Assembly: GCA_012032575.1 (NCBI GenBank)
Contig: JAAUSP010000107.1
Location: 1 to 16,637 of the forward strand
Length of the DNA stretch: 16,637 nucleotides
Reading direction: 5' to 3'
From: Anaerolineales bacterium
Lineage (GTDB): Bacteria > Chloroflexota > Anaerolineae > 4572-78 > J111
Under the pieces are notes generated by a model that was not told where the DNA came from, did not search any database, and saw only the letters and a program-made list of their open reading frames with translations. How positions within the stretch are numbered: the first letter of the stretch is position 1; each line of letters opens with the position of its first letter. This document shows, piece by piece, positions 1 to 8,147 of this stretch. The position numbers and the translations under genes were made by a program.

Positions 1-947
1 CGCAGCAATTTTGAAATTGCCGAAGAACGTGCCCGAACTTTGGAAACGGCCACCACTGCTTATGAAGCTGCCAAAGCTGCCTACAACAAAGCCGTCCAAC
101 CGGCTGAAGAAAAAGATTTGCGCAGCGCCTACACCGAGGCGCTGAAAGCCCAGGAAAAACTGGCCGAGCTGGGTCAGAAACCCACGCCCAAAGAGTTAGC
201 CGAAGCAGAGCTTAAAGTAACGGAAGCCCAGGAAGAACTGGACAAGCTGACCGGCCCGCCCGAGGCCGATAAATTGGCCGAAGCTAAAATGGAAGTACAG
301 AAAAAAGAGCTGGCCCTGACCGAGGCCGAAGCCACTCTGGCCAACGCCAAACTGGCCGCGCCCCTGGCCGGTACGGTAGTCAACATTGAGGCCCAGGCCG
401 GCAAAACAGCCGAGGTGAACGATAAGATGGTGATGGTGGCTAACCTGCAAGCCTTCAAGCTGACTGTCAACGTACCCGAAGCCAAAATCAACCGGCTACG
501 CCCGGCCAGGGCCGCCAGCATCACCCTGGACGCTGTGCCCGACGCCACCTTTGCCGGCAAGTCAGTTACATCTCGCCCCTGCCCCAGAATGATAACGGCC
601 TGATCAGCTATGCCGTAACTGTAGACCTTGAGCTTAAAGATGCGGCCGGGATTCGCGCCGGCATGACCGCCCTGGTCAGCTTTATGGACGAGACGATGAA
701 AGACGCCTGGCTCGTACCCGCCACCGCCCTTCAACAGGGTGACACAGGCGCAACCTTGACTGTCTATCGCAACAACGAACTGCTCACCCTGCCGGTTGAG
801 CCGGGTCTGGCTCAGGGGGAATGGACAGTAGTTCACTCGCCCGACTTGCAGGAGGGCGATGAAGTGGAAGGTCAGCTCAACTCGTTTTTGAATGAAGACC
901 AATTCGGCATGTTCTCCGCAGAGGGGAATATAACCGTATCGGAGTAG
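1..947 (+). CDS. HlyD/RND-type membrane-fusion protein (efflux adaptor), 5'-truncated, one frameshift
   Basis: Periplasmic adaptor subunit of an efflux or ABC-type exporter. The frame is already open at base 1, so the N-terminus lies outside the window. The visible part starts with a long Ala/Glu/Lys-rich coiled-coil hairpin (to about base 340). The second half of the lipoyl/barrel-sandwich domain follows, with the typical APLAGTV (about 358-378), then a beta-barrel, then a C-terminal membrane-proximal domain starting near VPATALQQG (about 715). The reading frame changes at about 559-561: frame 1 runs into a stop at 601-603, while frame 3 continues as VSYISPLPQNDNGLISYAV to the TAG at 945-947. 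Restoring one G after GGCAAG rejoins the protein as GKVSYIS, so this is a one-base loss, either a sequencing error or a recent lesion. The next gene starts 4 bases downstream, suggesting an operon. No transporter subunit is visible, so the substrate is unknown. Confidence 0.85.
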
Positions 948-951
948 AAAA

Positions 952-2520
952 ATGAAAAAAATAATATTTTTCCAGCTTGCCTGGCTAATCCTGCTCACCT
1001 TCACCGGTGTGGCCCTGGCCGATGGTCCCCAACCCGTCAAGCTAAGTGTAGTCACGGCTCAACTCAACGTCCGCATGGGGCCAAACGACAGCACCCCGGT
1101 GCTAACCCAACTTAAACAAGGGGACATAGTGGAAGTGGTTTCGCAAAACAGCAAAAGCGGCTGGTGGCTGATCCGCCTGCCCGATGGACAAACGGGCTGG
1201 GTCAGCGGCAGCTCTGATTTAACTCAGGCCCAACCGGCCGACCCCAACACGCCGCCGCCCAACAGTACGGCAATTACCGTTACCGTTAAAATCCGGCAGC
1301 CCTCAAGCCAGCGCCTTTACGTAGCGGCGGCTCAACTGAATGTACGGGTGGGACCGGGAGTCGGTTATCCCGAAATTGCTCAGCTCAATCAGGGCCAAAT
1401 CATCCCCGCCATCGAACAAAACCCGGCCACCGGCTGGTGGCTGGTGCGACTGCCGGATAATCGCACCGGCTGGGTGAGCAATGACCCCGGCTTGACCCGT
1501 TCGTTTGAGGCCAACCACTATGCCCCGATCCCCATCAACCCCACTGGGACCGTCATCATCCAGCCCCACAGCGGTGGGCCAATCTATGCCGTCGAGGGGG
1601 CGGCCCTGAATGGCTCCACCCCGCCCCAACTGCGTTATCTTGACACCGGAATTGACCCGGCCCTCTCGCCCGATGGAACCAAACTGGCTTATACCACCTA
1701 CCACGGCGTCAATGGCGGCACATTTGCCTCTGAAACGGGAGCGCTGTGGGTGATGGATCTAAAAACCGGGGAGAAACGGGCTATTTTGGGTGAAATGTAT
1801 GAACCCAAAGCCCCCACCTGGTCGCCCGATGGGAAAGAGATTATTCTGAATCACCAGAAAGGGGGGCGGCAAACCGAGGAAAGACGATGTTACAGTAAGG
1901 ATGATGCTATTGACCAGACTCCCGGCAACGCCTTTGATGTTCACCGCAGCGGTGATGGCAGCGTCTGCTTTAAAATGCAGGCAGATTTGCATTGGCAGCT
2001 CCGTAAAGTGACTGTGGAAACGGGCCAATTTCAAGACTTGCCGGCAGAAGAATACTCCTTTGGCCCTACCTGGGACCCGGCCAATTCCTGGCGGGTAGTT
2101 TTCTATACCCCGGCCAGCGGCTTGATCCAACTGGACCTCAACCGGGGGGTCTATTTTCCCTTCTTCTCGCTGCCAGCCAAGATGTTCAAACCGGTTTTCT
2201 CCCCTGATGGCCGTAAGGTGGCTGTAACTTTTTGGCTACACGATCACTGGGAAATTTACACGGTTGACGCCGCCAGCGGAGACTTAACCCGCCTGACCAC
2301 GGGCCATCCTTACAACGAGCGCACCTCCGGCAGCGCCGCCCCGGCCTGGTCGCCCGACGGCAAACAACTGCTTTTCCTCACCAACCGTTCCGGCCAATGG
2401 CAGCCCTGGATTATGGATGCCGACGGCAGCAATGCCCGGCCCTTCCTGCCGCCGGAAACCAGCGGCAATTTGCAGTTTGCTTACAACGGCGTCCACGAAC
2501 AGCTTTTTTCGTGGCGGTAG
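952..2520 (+). CDS. Secreted protein with two SH3b domains and a PD40/TolB-like beta-propeller
   Basis: 522 residues. It opens with a signal peptide (MKK, a hydrophobic stretch at about 4-20, probable cleavage after ALA near residue 23), so it is exported. Two bacterial SH3 (SH3b) domains follow at about 30-88 and 121-180, each with the LNVRxGP start and the GWWLxRLPD..TGWVS end. The C-terminal half (about 230-522) is a WD40-like propeller with PD40 blades: SPDG at 239, 291, 417 and 467, and a degenerate DPAN at 375. SH3b domains commonly bind cell-wall or peptide ligands and TolB-type propellers bind proteins, so a cell-surface binding role is inferred; no catalytic motif is visible. The ATG is preceded by GGAG at 941-944 (7-base spacing), within the last codons of the adaptor gene, supporting co-translation. 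The exact ligand cannot be read from sequence. Confidence 0.88.
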   Translation: MKKIIFFQLAWLILLTFTGVALADGPQPVKLSVVTAQLNVRMGPNDSTPVLTQLKQGDIVEVVSQNSKSGWWLIRLPDGQTGWVSGSSDLTQAQPADPNTPPPNSTAITVTVKIRQPSSQRLYVAAAQLNVRVGPGVGYPEIAQLNQGQIIPAIEQNPATGWWLVRLPDNRTGWVSNDPGLTRSFEANHYAPIPINPTGTVIIQPHSGGPIYAVEGAALNGSTPPQLRYLDTGIDPALSPDGTKLAYTTYHGVNGGTFASETGALWVMDLKTGEKRAILGEMYEPKAPTWSPDGKEIILNHQKGGRQTEERRCYSKDDAIDQTPGNAFDVHRSGDGSVCFKMQADLHWQLRKVTVETGQFQDLPAEEYSFGPTWDPANSWRVVFYTPASGLIQLDLNRGVYFPFFSLPAKMFKPVFSPDGRKVAVTFWLHDHWEIYTVDAASGDLTRLTTGHPYNERTSGSAAPAWSPDGKQLLFLTNRSGQWQPWIMDADGSNARPFLPPETSGNLQFAYNGVHEQLFSWR

Positions 2521-2533
2521 GGAGGAAATCTAG

Positions 2534-2626
2534 ATCACGAATGTCACGAATAAACAAATGACGCTAATTTTTGCTTAACCCTATCAAATGTATTCGTAAA
2601 ATTCGTTCATTCGGGGTATTCGTGAT
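2534..2626. repeat. Short dyad element with 9-bp-spaced CACGAAT / ATTCGT motifs
   Basis: The ends are a perfect 9-bp inverted repeat, ATCACGAAT (2534-2542) and ATTCGTGAT (2618-2626). Inside the left end CACGAAT recurs at 2545-2551, 9 bases after the copy at 2536. Toward the right, ATTCG(T) occurs at 2592, 2601, 2609 and 2618 (spacings 9, 8, 9). The central 40 bases or so are AT-rich and hold no gene. The element fills most of the gap between the SH3b/propeller gene and the response-regulator gene. The layout resembles the decamer arrays at 14377-15020 and 15716-15791 but with a different motif. It may also influence transcription of the genes downstream; nothing in the sequence settles this. 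Confidence 0.7.
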
Positions 2627-2662
2627 ACAAATAGACTACAACATCCTCAGAAAAGACCGCTT

Positions 2663-3378
2663 ATGACCAAACAACACATTCTCGTAGTAGATGACGACCC
2701 CTCAATTGCCCGCGTTTTGCGCACATACCTGGAACAGGCCGGGTTTGAAGTTCTGGTGGCTTACGATGGCAGCACAGTTCTACCCATCTTACGCCGCGAA
2801 AAACCGGCCCTGCTCATCCTGGATTTGATGCTGCCCGACCGCGACGGGCGCGACCTGACCCGCACCATCCGCGCTGATGCGGTTCTGGCGGCTACGCCCA
2901 TCATTATGCTGACCGCCCGCGTGGAAGATACCGACAAAATCGTGGGGCTGGAACTGGGCGCGGATGATTACATTACCAAACCTTTTAACGCCGGTGAAGT
3001 AGTGGCCCGCGTCCGCGCCTGATTCGCCGCAGCCAGTTTGGTCAGCGCGCCACTGCGCCCGTTTTACAGGTGGGCGGTTTACATCTGCATCTGGAACGGC
3101 GTGAACTGCACGTTGACGGCAGCCCGGTCGAGCTGACCCCCACCGAATTTAATCTGCTGCAAGTCCTGCTGGAAAGCCCCGGTCACACCTTTACCCGCGA
3201 AGAACTGCTGGAAAGAGCCTTGGGCTACGCCTACGAAGGCATGGGCCGCACCCTCGACACTCACATCAAGAACCTGCGCCAAAAAATAGAGCCGGACCCC
3301 AAAAACCCGGAATACATCCAAACCGTTTACAGCATCGGCTACCGCCTGGCCACCGAGTGGCAAACGGGTGAGCTATGA
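2663..3378 (+). CDS. OmpR/PhoB-family response regulator, one frameshift
   Basis: DNA-binding partner of the kinase that follows. The receiver domain (residues 1-119) has the acidic pair in VVDDDP, phospho-acceptor Asp54 in LDLMLPD, T84 in LTAR and Lys106 in YITKP. The winged-helix domain (about 3070-3370) has ELTPTEFNLL, the recognition-helix region LDTHIKNLRQKIEPD and the wing YSIGYRL. The receiver frame ends at a TGA (3020-3022) just after VVARVRA, while frame 1 continues LIRRSQFGQ. Restoring one C in GCGCCTG gives RALIRR, the normal linker of this family, so a one-base loss is inferred. The stop overlaps the kinase start as ATGA (3375-3378). The Shine-Dalgarno upstream of 2663 is weak. 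The two visible pieces are 2663-3022 and the frame running through 3070 to 3378. Confidence 0.88.
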
Positions 3379-4794
3379 ATCGACTCTGGGTGCAGTTCAG
3401 TCTGGCCATTACCCTGGCCATTATTTTGGTCTCACTTTCGCCGGGGGCGCTGATTCTCTTAGAGAATTGGCTCAACCCGCCCATCCTGCTGGAAGATGAG
3501 ACTGGTCTACCACCAACCCTCACTCCCGCCGAAGTTGACCACCTGCTTGAGACCCTGGCAGAACTGGGCATAAGGCCGCTTAAAGTTGACCTTTATCCCA
3601 ATGGCTATTTTTCAGTGCAAACCAGCAGTACATCACTGACCGAAGCCCTGACTCAAGTGGAGACAATCATTAAAGTCTTGTCGTCCGAGCAAATCGGCAA
3701 ACTCGATATATATTTTGAAAATTTTGGGACTGCGGAAGATCCCCCACTTCAAACTTACCTATCTATTAATGGCCGCATCCCACTAACCAAGATGGATATC
3801 TTTGCCCAGCGGTTCCCGCCTGGGGAGATAGAGGTTTTCAACGACTCCTTCCTGGGGGAAAACCCGTCTATCATAGAGACCTTGCAGCTTTTTTCCGAGG
3901 AGATCCTGCGGGCTATTATTGTCGGCCTCGTTTTGGGGGTGGGGCTGGGCATCTGGTTAAGCCGCACCCTCACCGCCCCCCTGCGTCACCTGGCCGATGC
4001 CGCCAGGGTGATTGGAGCCAGAGATTTGAGCTATCGGGTTAAAGTGAAGGGCAGCAAAGAGGTGAAGGATTTGGCCGACACCTTTAACCAGATGTCGGCC
4101 AACCTGGAACGGGCCGAACGCTGGCAGCGCCAGATGATGGCCGATGTATCTCACGAACTGCGCACCCCCTTAACCGTGTTGGAAGGCAACCTGCGGGCGG
4201 CCCTGGACAGAGTGGCACGCCTGGACGAACAAAACTCTGGCCGACCTGTACAGCCAGACCCATCACCTGATTCGGCTGGTGAATGATCTGCATGAAATTG
4301 CTCAAGCCGAAACCAACCGGTTGTCGCTGGCCTTGCAAGAGACCGATGTGGCCGAATTGGTTCGTCAAACCGTGGATATCTTTGCGCCGATAGCGGAGGA
4401 AAAAGACATTAGCCTTACCTGTAAGGTAGCTGCGGGGTTACAGCCGGTGCGGGTTGACGGCTCGCGCCTGCGCCAGGTCTTACACAACCTGCTGGCCAAC
4501 GCCGTACGGCACACGTCCGGCGGCGGTACAATTACCCTTACCGTAACCCAGGATACCCGCGCCACCCACATCAGCGTGACCGATACGGGGGAGGGCATCG
4601 CCCCCGAACACCTGACCCACATCTTCGACCGGTTTTATCGCACCGATGACTCACGCAGCCGCGAAACCGGCGGCACCGGCCTGGGTCTGGCCATTGTCAA
4701 GGCCATTATTGAGGCGCACGGCGGTACTGTAACTGCCGCCAGCCCCGGCCTCAATCGCGGTTCCAGCTTTACCCTGACTTTGCCGAATCTCTAA
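3375..4794 (+). CDS. Membrane sensor histidine kinase (HAMP-HisKA-HATPase), one frameshift
   Basis: Inner-membrane sensor kinase paired with the preceding OmpR-type regulator. It has a transmembrane segment at about residues 7-28, an extracytoplasmic sensor region to about 172, a second membrane segment (IIVGLVLGVGLGIWL), a HAMP domain, and HisKA with phospho-acceptor His260 in DVSHELRTPL. The catalytic domain carries the N box (LLANAVRHTSGGG), the DTGEGI box and GGTGLGLAIVKAI. The frame shifts at about 4230-4236: frame 3 ends in a stop at 4284-4286, while frame 1 reads TLADLYSQTHHLIRLVNDLHEIAQAE into the catalytic domain. Removing one A from the AAAA run restores DEQTLADLYS, so a one-base insertion is inferred. 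The sensor region does not match a fold I recognise. The gene end overlaps the convergent AraC-type gene by 4 bases (4791-4794). Confidence 0.87.
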
Positions 4795-5675
4795 AAAACA
4801 CCAGGCATCATTCTGGTTTTCAGGTAAGCTTTTCGTTCATTGAGAAAAAATAAATTTCTGAAGCCGGTCGGCGAAATACCGATGATTTGTTTGAACCGCT
4901 TGGAAAGGTGAAATTCATCCACAAAGCCCAAATGAAGGGCGATTTCCTTAACCGTGAGGCTATCATTGAGCAGCAGCTCGCAAGCGCGGTCTATGCGGCG
5001 GAGAGTGTGGTACCTGGCCGGCGAAACGCCCGCGCTTTTGGTGAAGCGTTTGCGAAAGCCATCGTAAGACATGCCTAATTGGGCGGCGATGTTTTCAAAA
5101 TCCGGTTTGGTGTGGAAGTTGGCCTGTAGTAATGATTTTGCCTGGGACAGCCAGACCTGGTCCACCTGTTCGTTTCTCTGCTGCTGGTCATAAACCAGAA
5201 TATCGGCCAAAAGCTGCTGCAAGCGGCACAACCTGACCAACGCGTATTCCGGTCCACTCTGCGTCACCGACCAGGCGGTCTCCTTGAAACGAGCGAACCA
5301 GTAATCAATCGGTTCAAGATGAAGGATGGGTCGCTGGGGGTTGAGCAGGGCCTTGTTCTGCCACAGCTCAAACAACGGCCCCTCAAAAATAATAAAAATT
5401 TCGTGCCAGAAATCCGTCTCGCCGGGACCATAGGTGTGGCCGACTCCGGGAAACAGAACAATAAGATCACCCGGCACCAGACGGTGAGAAAACCCCCGTT
5501 CGTCCGCAAAGTGCCCGCCGCCGCCAGTAATGTACACAACCCCATAATGATCCAAAACCCGAATGGGCTTTTGAGGAGCGCGGCCAGGGCTATCGCGGAC
5601 AATACCAGCGACAATCAACTGGCCCAACGGACTGGCAGTATCATCATTGAAGGTGATGTGGGAGACAACAGCCAT
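4791..5675 (-). CDS. AraC-family transcriptional regulator with N-terminal cupin domain
   Basis: 294 residues from the chosen ATG at 5675. The N-terminal half (about 35-105) looks like the AraC cupin ligand-binding fold, with RLVPGDLIVLFPGVGHTYGPG. The C-terminal half (about 176-276) is the double helix-turn-helix: FENIAAQLGMSYDGFRKRFTKSAGVSPARY and VKEIALHLGFVDEFHLSKRFKQIIGISPTGFR. The frame can be extended upstream to a TTG at 5729, but that extension covers a good -10 box (TATAAT) and reads as an unlikely leader, so the ATG giving MAVVSHITF is preferred. The gene is divergent from the MetV-MetF operon with about 110 bases between starts, which makes control of that operon a reasonable inference. 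The ligand is unknown; AraC-type cupin regulators usually sense small organic molecules such as sugars or methylated amines. Confidence 0.85.
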   Translation of the reverse strand: MAVVSHITFNDDTASPLGQLIVAGIVRDSPGRAPQKPIRVLDHYGVVYITGGGGHFADERGFSHRLVPGDLIVLFPGVGHTYGPGETDFWHEIFIIFEGPLFELWQNKALLNPQRPILHLEPIDYWFARFKETAWSVTQSGPEYALVRLCRLQQLLADILVYDQQQRNEQVDQVWLSQAKSLLQANFHTKPDFENIAAQLGMSYDGFRKRFTKSAGVSPARYHTLRRIDRACELLLNDSLTVKEIALHLGFVDEFHLSKRFKQIIGISPTGFRNLFFLNERKAYLKTRMMPGVF

Positions 5676-5683
5676 AGTGGGCC

Positions 5684-5691
5684 AAATTATA
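5684..5691 (-). promoter_or_regulatory. Candidate -10 box for the AraC-type gene, possibly leaderless
   Basis: On the minus strand CTTGTATAATTTGGCCCACTATG contains a consensus TATAAT only 10 bases before the preferred start codon at 5675. No Shine-Dalgarno lies between them and the -35 region is weak. If the box is used, the transcript would begin within about 0-4 bases of the ATG, that is, leaderless or nearly so. This is read by eye only. Confidence 0.35.
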
Positions 5692-5784
5692 CAAGTTTTT
5701 GCCACAATCACCATTCCCTGTTGCCTCAATTTCTACTATACTCAACAAAAATAGTCCGGAATCTTATGGTTCAAGGAGGAACAG

Positions 5785-7278
5785 ATGTCAATTTTTTCAC
5801 CGCCCCGCTATCAACCCCCTTTCAGCCCGATGCGCCGCGAGTCGCTGCCGCTGGAACTTTTTACCTCGATAGAAAAAGCCATCAAAGGTGCCCTGTTTGG
5901 CTGCCGTATGTGCGGCAACTGTATTTTGCAGGAAACCGCTTTTATTTGCCCCATGACCTGCCCCAAAGGATTACGCAACGGTTTGTGCGGCGGCGCCAGC
6001 CCCGAAGCCTGTGAGGTTGATCCCTCCCGCCCCTGCACCTGGTATAAAATCTACGAACGGGCCGAACGACTGGGCCGGCTGGACAAGCTGCTAGAAATCA
6101 ACGCGCCGATTGATGGCCGCCGCGCCGGTCACGAAACCTGGCTCGACACCTTCCGGCTGTGGCGGGAAAGCGAGCAGAAACCCAACCCCATCGAATTCGT
6201 TACCAACCGTGACAAATTCAACCAGGAATGGGAGCAGTTTTTTTATGAACTGCGCCAGCCCGACTGGTGGCAGGGCGACTCCGCCTATCATGCCCCAGCC
6301 TATGCCGAACCCATCTCTAACCTGGAAGCCCGGCTGCGCAGCGGCGAATTTGTGATTACCGCCGAGATTGCCCCCCCGCTCGACACTGCCAGCGATACCA
6401 TCCAGCAAAAATCCGGCTGGCTCAAAGATTACGTGGCCGCCGCCAACTTCACCGATAACGCCTCGGCTTCGCCACGAATGAGCAGCCTGGCCGCCAGCAA
6501 AATTTGCCTGGATTTGGGGCTGGAGCCGGTGATGCAGTTGCAGGCCCGCGACCGCAGCCGGATGGTCATTGAGTCCGACGCTATCGGCGCAGCCGGGTTG
6601 GGCATCCGCAATATCCTCTGTCTCAGCGGCGACCATCAGCGTTTCGGCCCCGGTTCGATCCCCAAACCCGACCAGTTCGATCTGGATGCGATTCAGGTTT
6701 TGTGGTTATTACGCCGCATGCGCGATGAAGGCATTTATCTGGACGGGCGCAGTATCAAAAAGCCGCCGCAGTTCTTTTTGGGCGCTGCCGGATCGCCGTT
6801 TGGCACGCCGCCCCAATATGAAGCCATTCGGGCTGAAAAGAAGATCAACGCCGGGGCGCAGTTCATCCAAACCCAGCCCATTTTCGATTATAACCGCTTT
6901 ACCGACTGGCTGGAGGCGCTGGACAAACGCAATCTGCTGGACAAAGTGTACATTCTGCCGGGCCTGATTCCGCTCCGCAGCGCCCGCGCCGCCCATTTTA
7001 TGGCCGAAGAAGTGCCGGGCGTCGCCATCCCGCCCGAGCTGGTCCGGCGGATGGACGCAGCCGGCGACAAGCAGGACCAGGAAGAAACTGGTGTAGCCAT
7101 TGCCCTGGAGATCATGGACAAGCTCAAGCGAACGCCGGGCATTCACGGCCTGCACATTATGGCCGTCCATTGGGAAAGCATCGTCCCCCGGCTGATTGAA
7201 GCCGCCGGTCTGCGCCAGCCGCTTATTAAAAATTCTACCCCCCAAACTCCCCATTTAATCCTGGAAGGTGTAAAATGA
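5785..7278 (+). CDS. Fused MetV-MetF methylenetetrahydrofolate reductase
   Basis: 497 residues. The N-terminal part (about 25-130) matches the MetV-type 'methylenetetrahydrofolate reductase C-terminal' domain. It has a dense cysteine set (C40, C43, C46, C55, C59, C68, C76, C84) in GCRMCGNCILQETAFICP..C and NGLCGG, likely Fe-S/metal ligands. From about 178 the protein is a MetF TIM barrel: FVITAEIAPP, NFTDNASASPRMS, LQARDRSR, ILCLSGDH, FFLGAAGSPFG, AGAQFIQTQPIFD and VYILPGLIPLRS. MetF interconverts methylene- and methyl-tetrahydrofolate; MetV is the accessory subunit in acetogen-type enzymes that links it to an electron carrier. A strong Shine-Dalgarno AAGGAGGA (5773-5780) precedes the ATG. 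The stop overlaps the next start as ATGA (7275-7278). Direction (methyl oxidation or synthesis) cannot be decided here; pairing with a methyltransferase and a corrinoid activator suits either. Confidence 0.92.
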   Translation: MSIFSPPRYQPPFSPMRRESLPLELFTSIEKAIKGALFGCRMCGNCILQETAFICPMTCPKGLRNGLCGGASPEACEVDPSRPCTWYKIYERAERLGRLDKLLEINAPIDGRRAGHETWLDTFRLWRESEQKPNPIEFVTNRDKFNQEWEQFFYELRQPDWWQGDSAYHAPAYAEPISNLEARLRSGEFVITAEIAPPLDTASDTIQQKSGWLKDYVAAANFTDNASASPRMSSLAASKICLDLGLEPVMQLQARDRSRMVIESDAIGAAGLGIRNILCLSGDHQRFGPGSIPKPDQFDLDAIQVLWLLRRMRDEGIYLDGRSIKKPPQFFLGAAGSPFGTPPQYEAIRAEKKINAGAQFIQTQPIFDYNRFTDWLEALDKRNLLDKVYILPGLIPLRSARAAHFMAEEVPGVAIPPELVRRMDAAGDKQDQEETGVAIALEIMDKLKRTPGIHGLHIMAVHWESIVPRLIEAAGLRQPLIKNSTPQTPHLILEGVK

Positions 7279-8141
7279 GCGAAAATCTAACTACGCTTGT
7301 CTCTTCGGCCCGCCAAACCCTCGAAATTAGCCGCAACGAGCCGACCATCATTATCGGCGAACGGATCAACCCGACCGGCCGCAAAAATGTACTGGCTGCG
7401 CTGCAAGCGGGCGATTTTGAGGTGATCCGCCAGGACGCACTGACTCAAGTGGCAGCCGGGGCGACGATGCTCGATGTCAATGCCGGGGTGCCGGGCATGG
7501 ATGAGTCGGTGCTGCTGCCCCAGGTGCTGGGCACGGTGATGGAAGTGACCGATGTGCCGCTGTGTATTGACACGGCCAATCTGGCTGCCCTCGAAGCGGC
7601 GCTCAAAATCTACCAGGGCAAAGCGCTAATCAACTCCACCAACGGCGAAGAGAAGTCGCTTAAGGCAGTCCTGCCGCTGGCCAAAGAATACGGCGCGGCA
7701 GTAATTGGCCTGTGCATTGACGACAGCGGCATCCCGACTACTGCCGAAGCCCGGCTGGCCGTCGCCGCTAAAATCATCGAGCGGGCCGGACAACTGGGTA
7801 TCCCCGCCGCCGATGTGGTGATTGATCCGCTAACGTTGACTCTGGGTGCTGACAGCCACGCTGCCCAGGTGACGCTGAAAACGATTGAGTTAGTGGTGAA
7901 GGAGTTTGGGGTGAATATCACCGCGGGGGCCAGCAACGTCTCGTTTGGCCTGCCCGACCGCAAATATCTCAACGCGGCTTTTATGGCAATGGCAATCCAC
8001 GCCGGACTAACCTGCCCCATCACCAACCCGCTGGTCCCCGAAGTGAAGCTGGCCGTGTTGGCCGCCAACCTGGCCATGGGCCGGGATGATTATGGAATGA
8101 GCTGGATCGCCGCTTACCGCCAGCGCCAACAGGAAGGATGA
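7275..8141 (+). CDS. Methyltetrahydrofolate:corrinoid methyltransferase family protein (AcsE/MtgA-like)
   Basis: 288 residues with the dihydropteroate-synthase-like TIM barrel of pterin-binding methyltransferases. Motifs: GERINPTGRK (28-37), MLDVNAG (65-71), CIDT (97-100), INSTNGEE (119-126), VIDPLTLTLG (182-191) and GASNVSFGLP (218-227). Asn221 in the last motif matches the position of the pterin-binding Asn known in the acetogen enzyme. The family moves a methyl group between methyl-tetrahydrofolate and Co(I) of a corrinoid protein in the cytoplasm. The length fits stand-alone AcsE/MtgA proteins rather than full MetH, which is over 1000 residues. The gene is translationally coupled to MetV-MetF. 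Its specific corrinoid partner is not in the window, so AcsE (Wood-Ljungdahl) and MtgA (methylamine/betaine demethylation) cannot be told apart. Confidence 0.88.
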   Translation: MSENLTTLVSSARQTLEISRNEPTIIIGERINPTGRKNVLAALQAGDFEVIRQDALTQVAAGATMLDVNAGVPGMDESVLLPQVLGTVMEVTDVPLCIDTANLAALEAALKIYQGKALINSTNGEEKSLKAVLPLAKEYGAAVIGLCIDDSGIPTTAEARLAVAAKIIERAGQLGIPAADVVIDPLTLTLGADSHAAQVTLKTIELVVKEFGVNITAGASNVSFGLPDRKYLNAAFMAMAIHAGLTCPITNPLVPEVKLAVLAANLAMGRDDYGMSWIAAYRQRQQEG

Positions 8142-8147
8142 GCCACA

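Noticed and set aside
174..1055. 293-codon open frame on the minus strand opposite the adaptor gene
   Set aside because: It is the antisense shadow of a high-GC gene: low-complexity Ala/Ser-rich translation, no recognisable domain. The plus-strand frame has clear family motifs.
5676..5729. Upstream extension of the AraC-type protein to TTG at 5729
   Set aside because: The extension overlaps a consensus -10 box and has no family similarity. It is kept only as an alternative.
5319..6014. 231-codon plus-strand frame across the AraC-type gene and the MetV start
   Set aside because: It runs antisense through the well-supported AraC-type gene and out of frame into MetV-MetF. No domain and no ribosome site.
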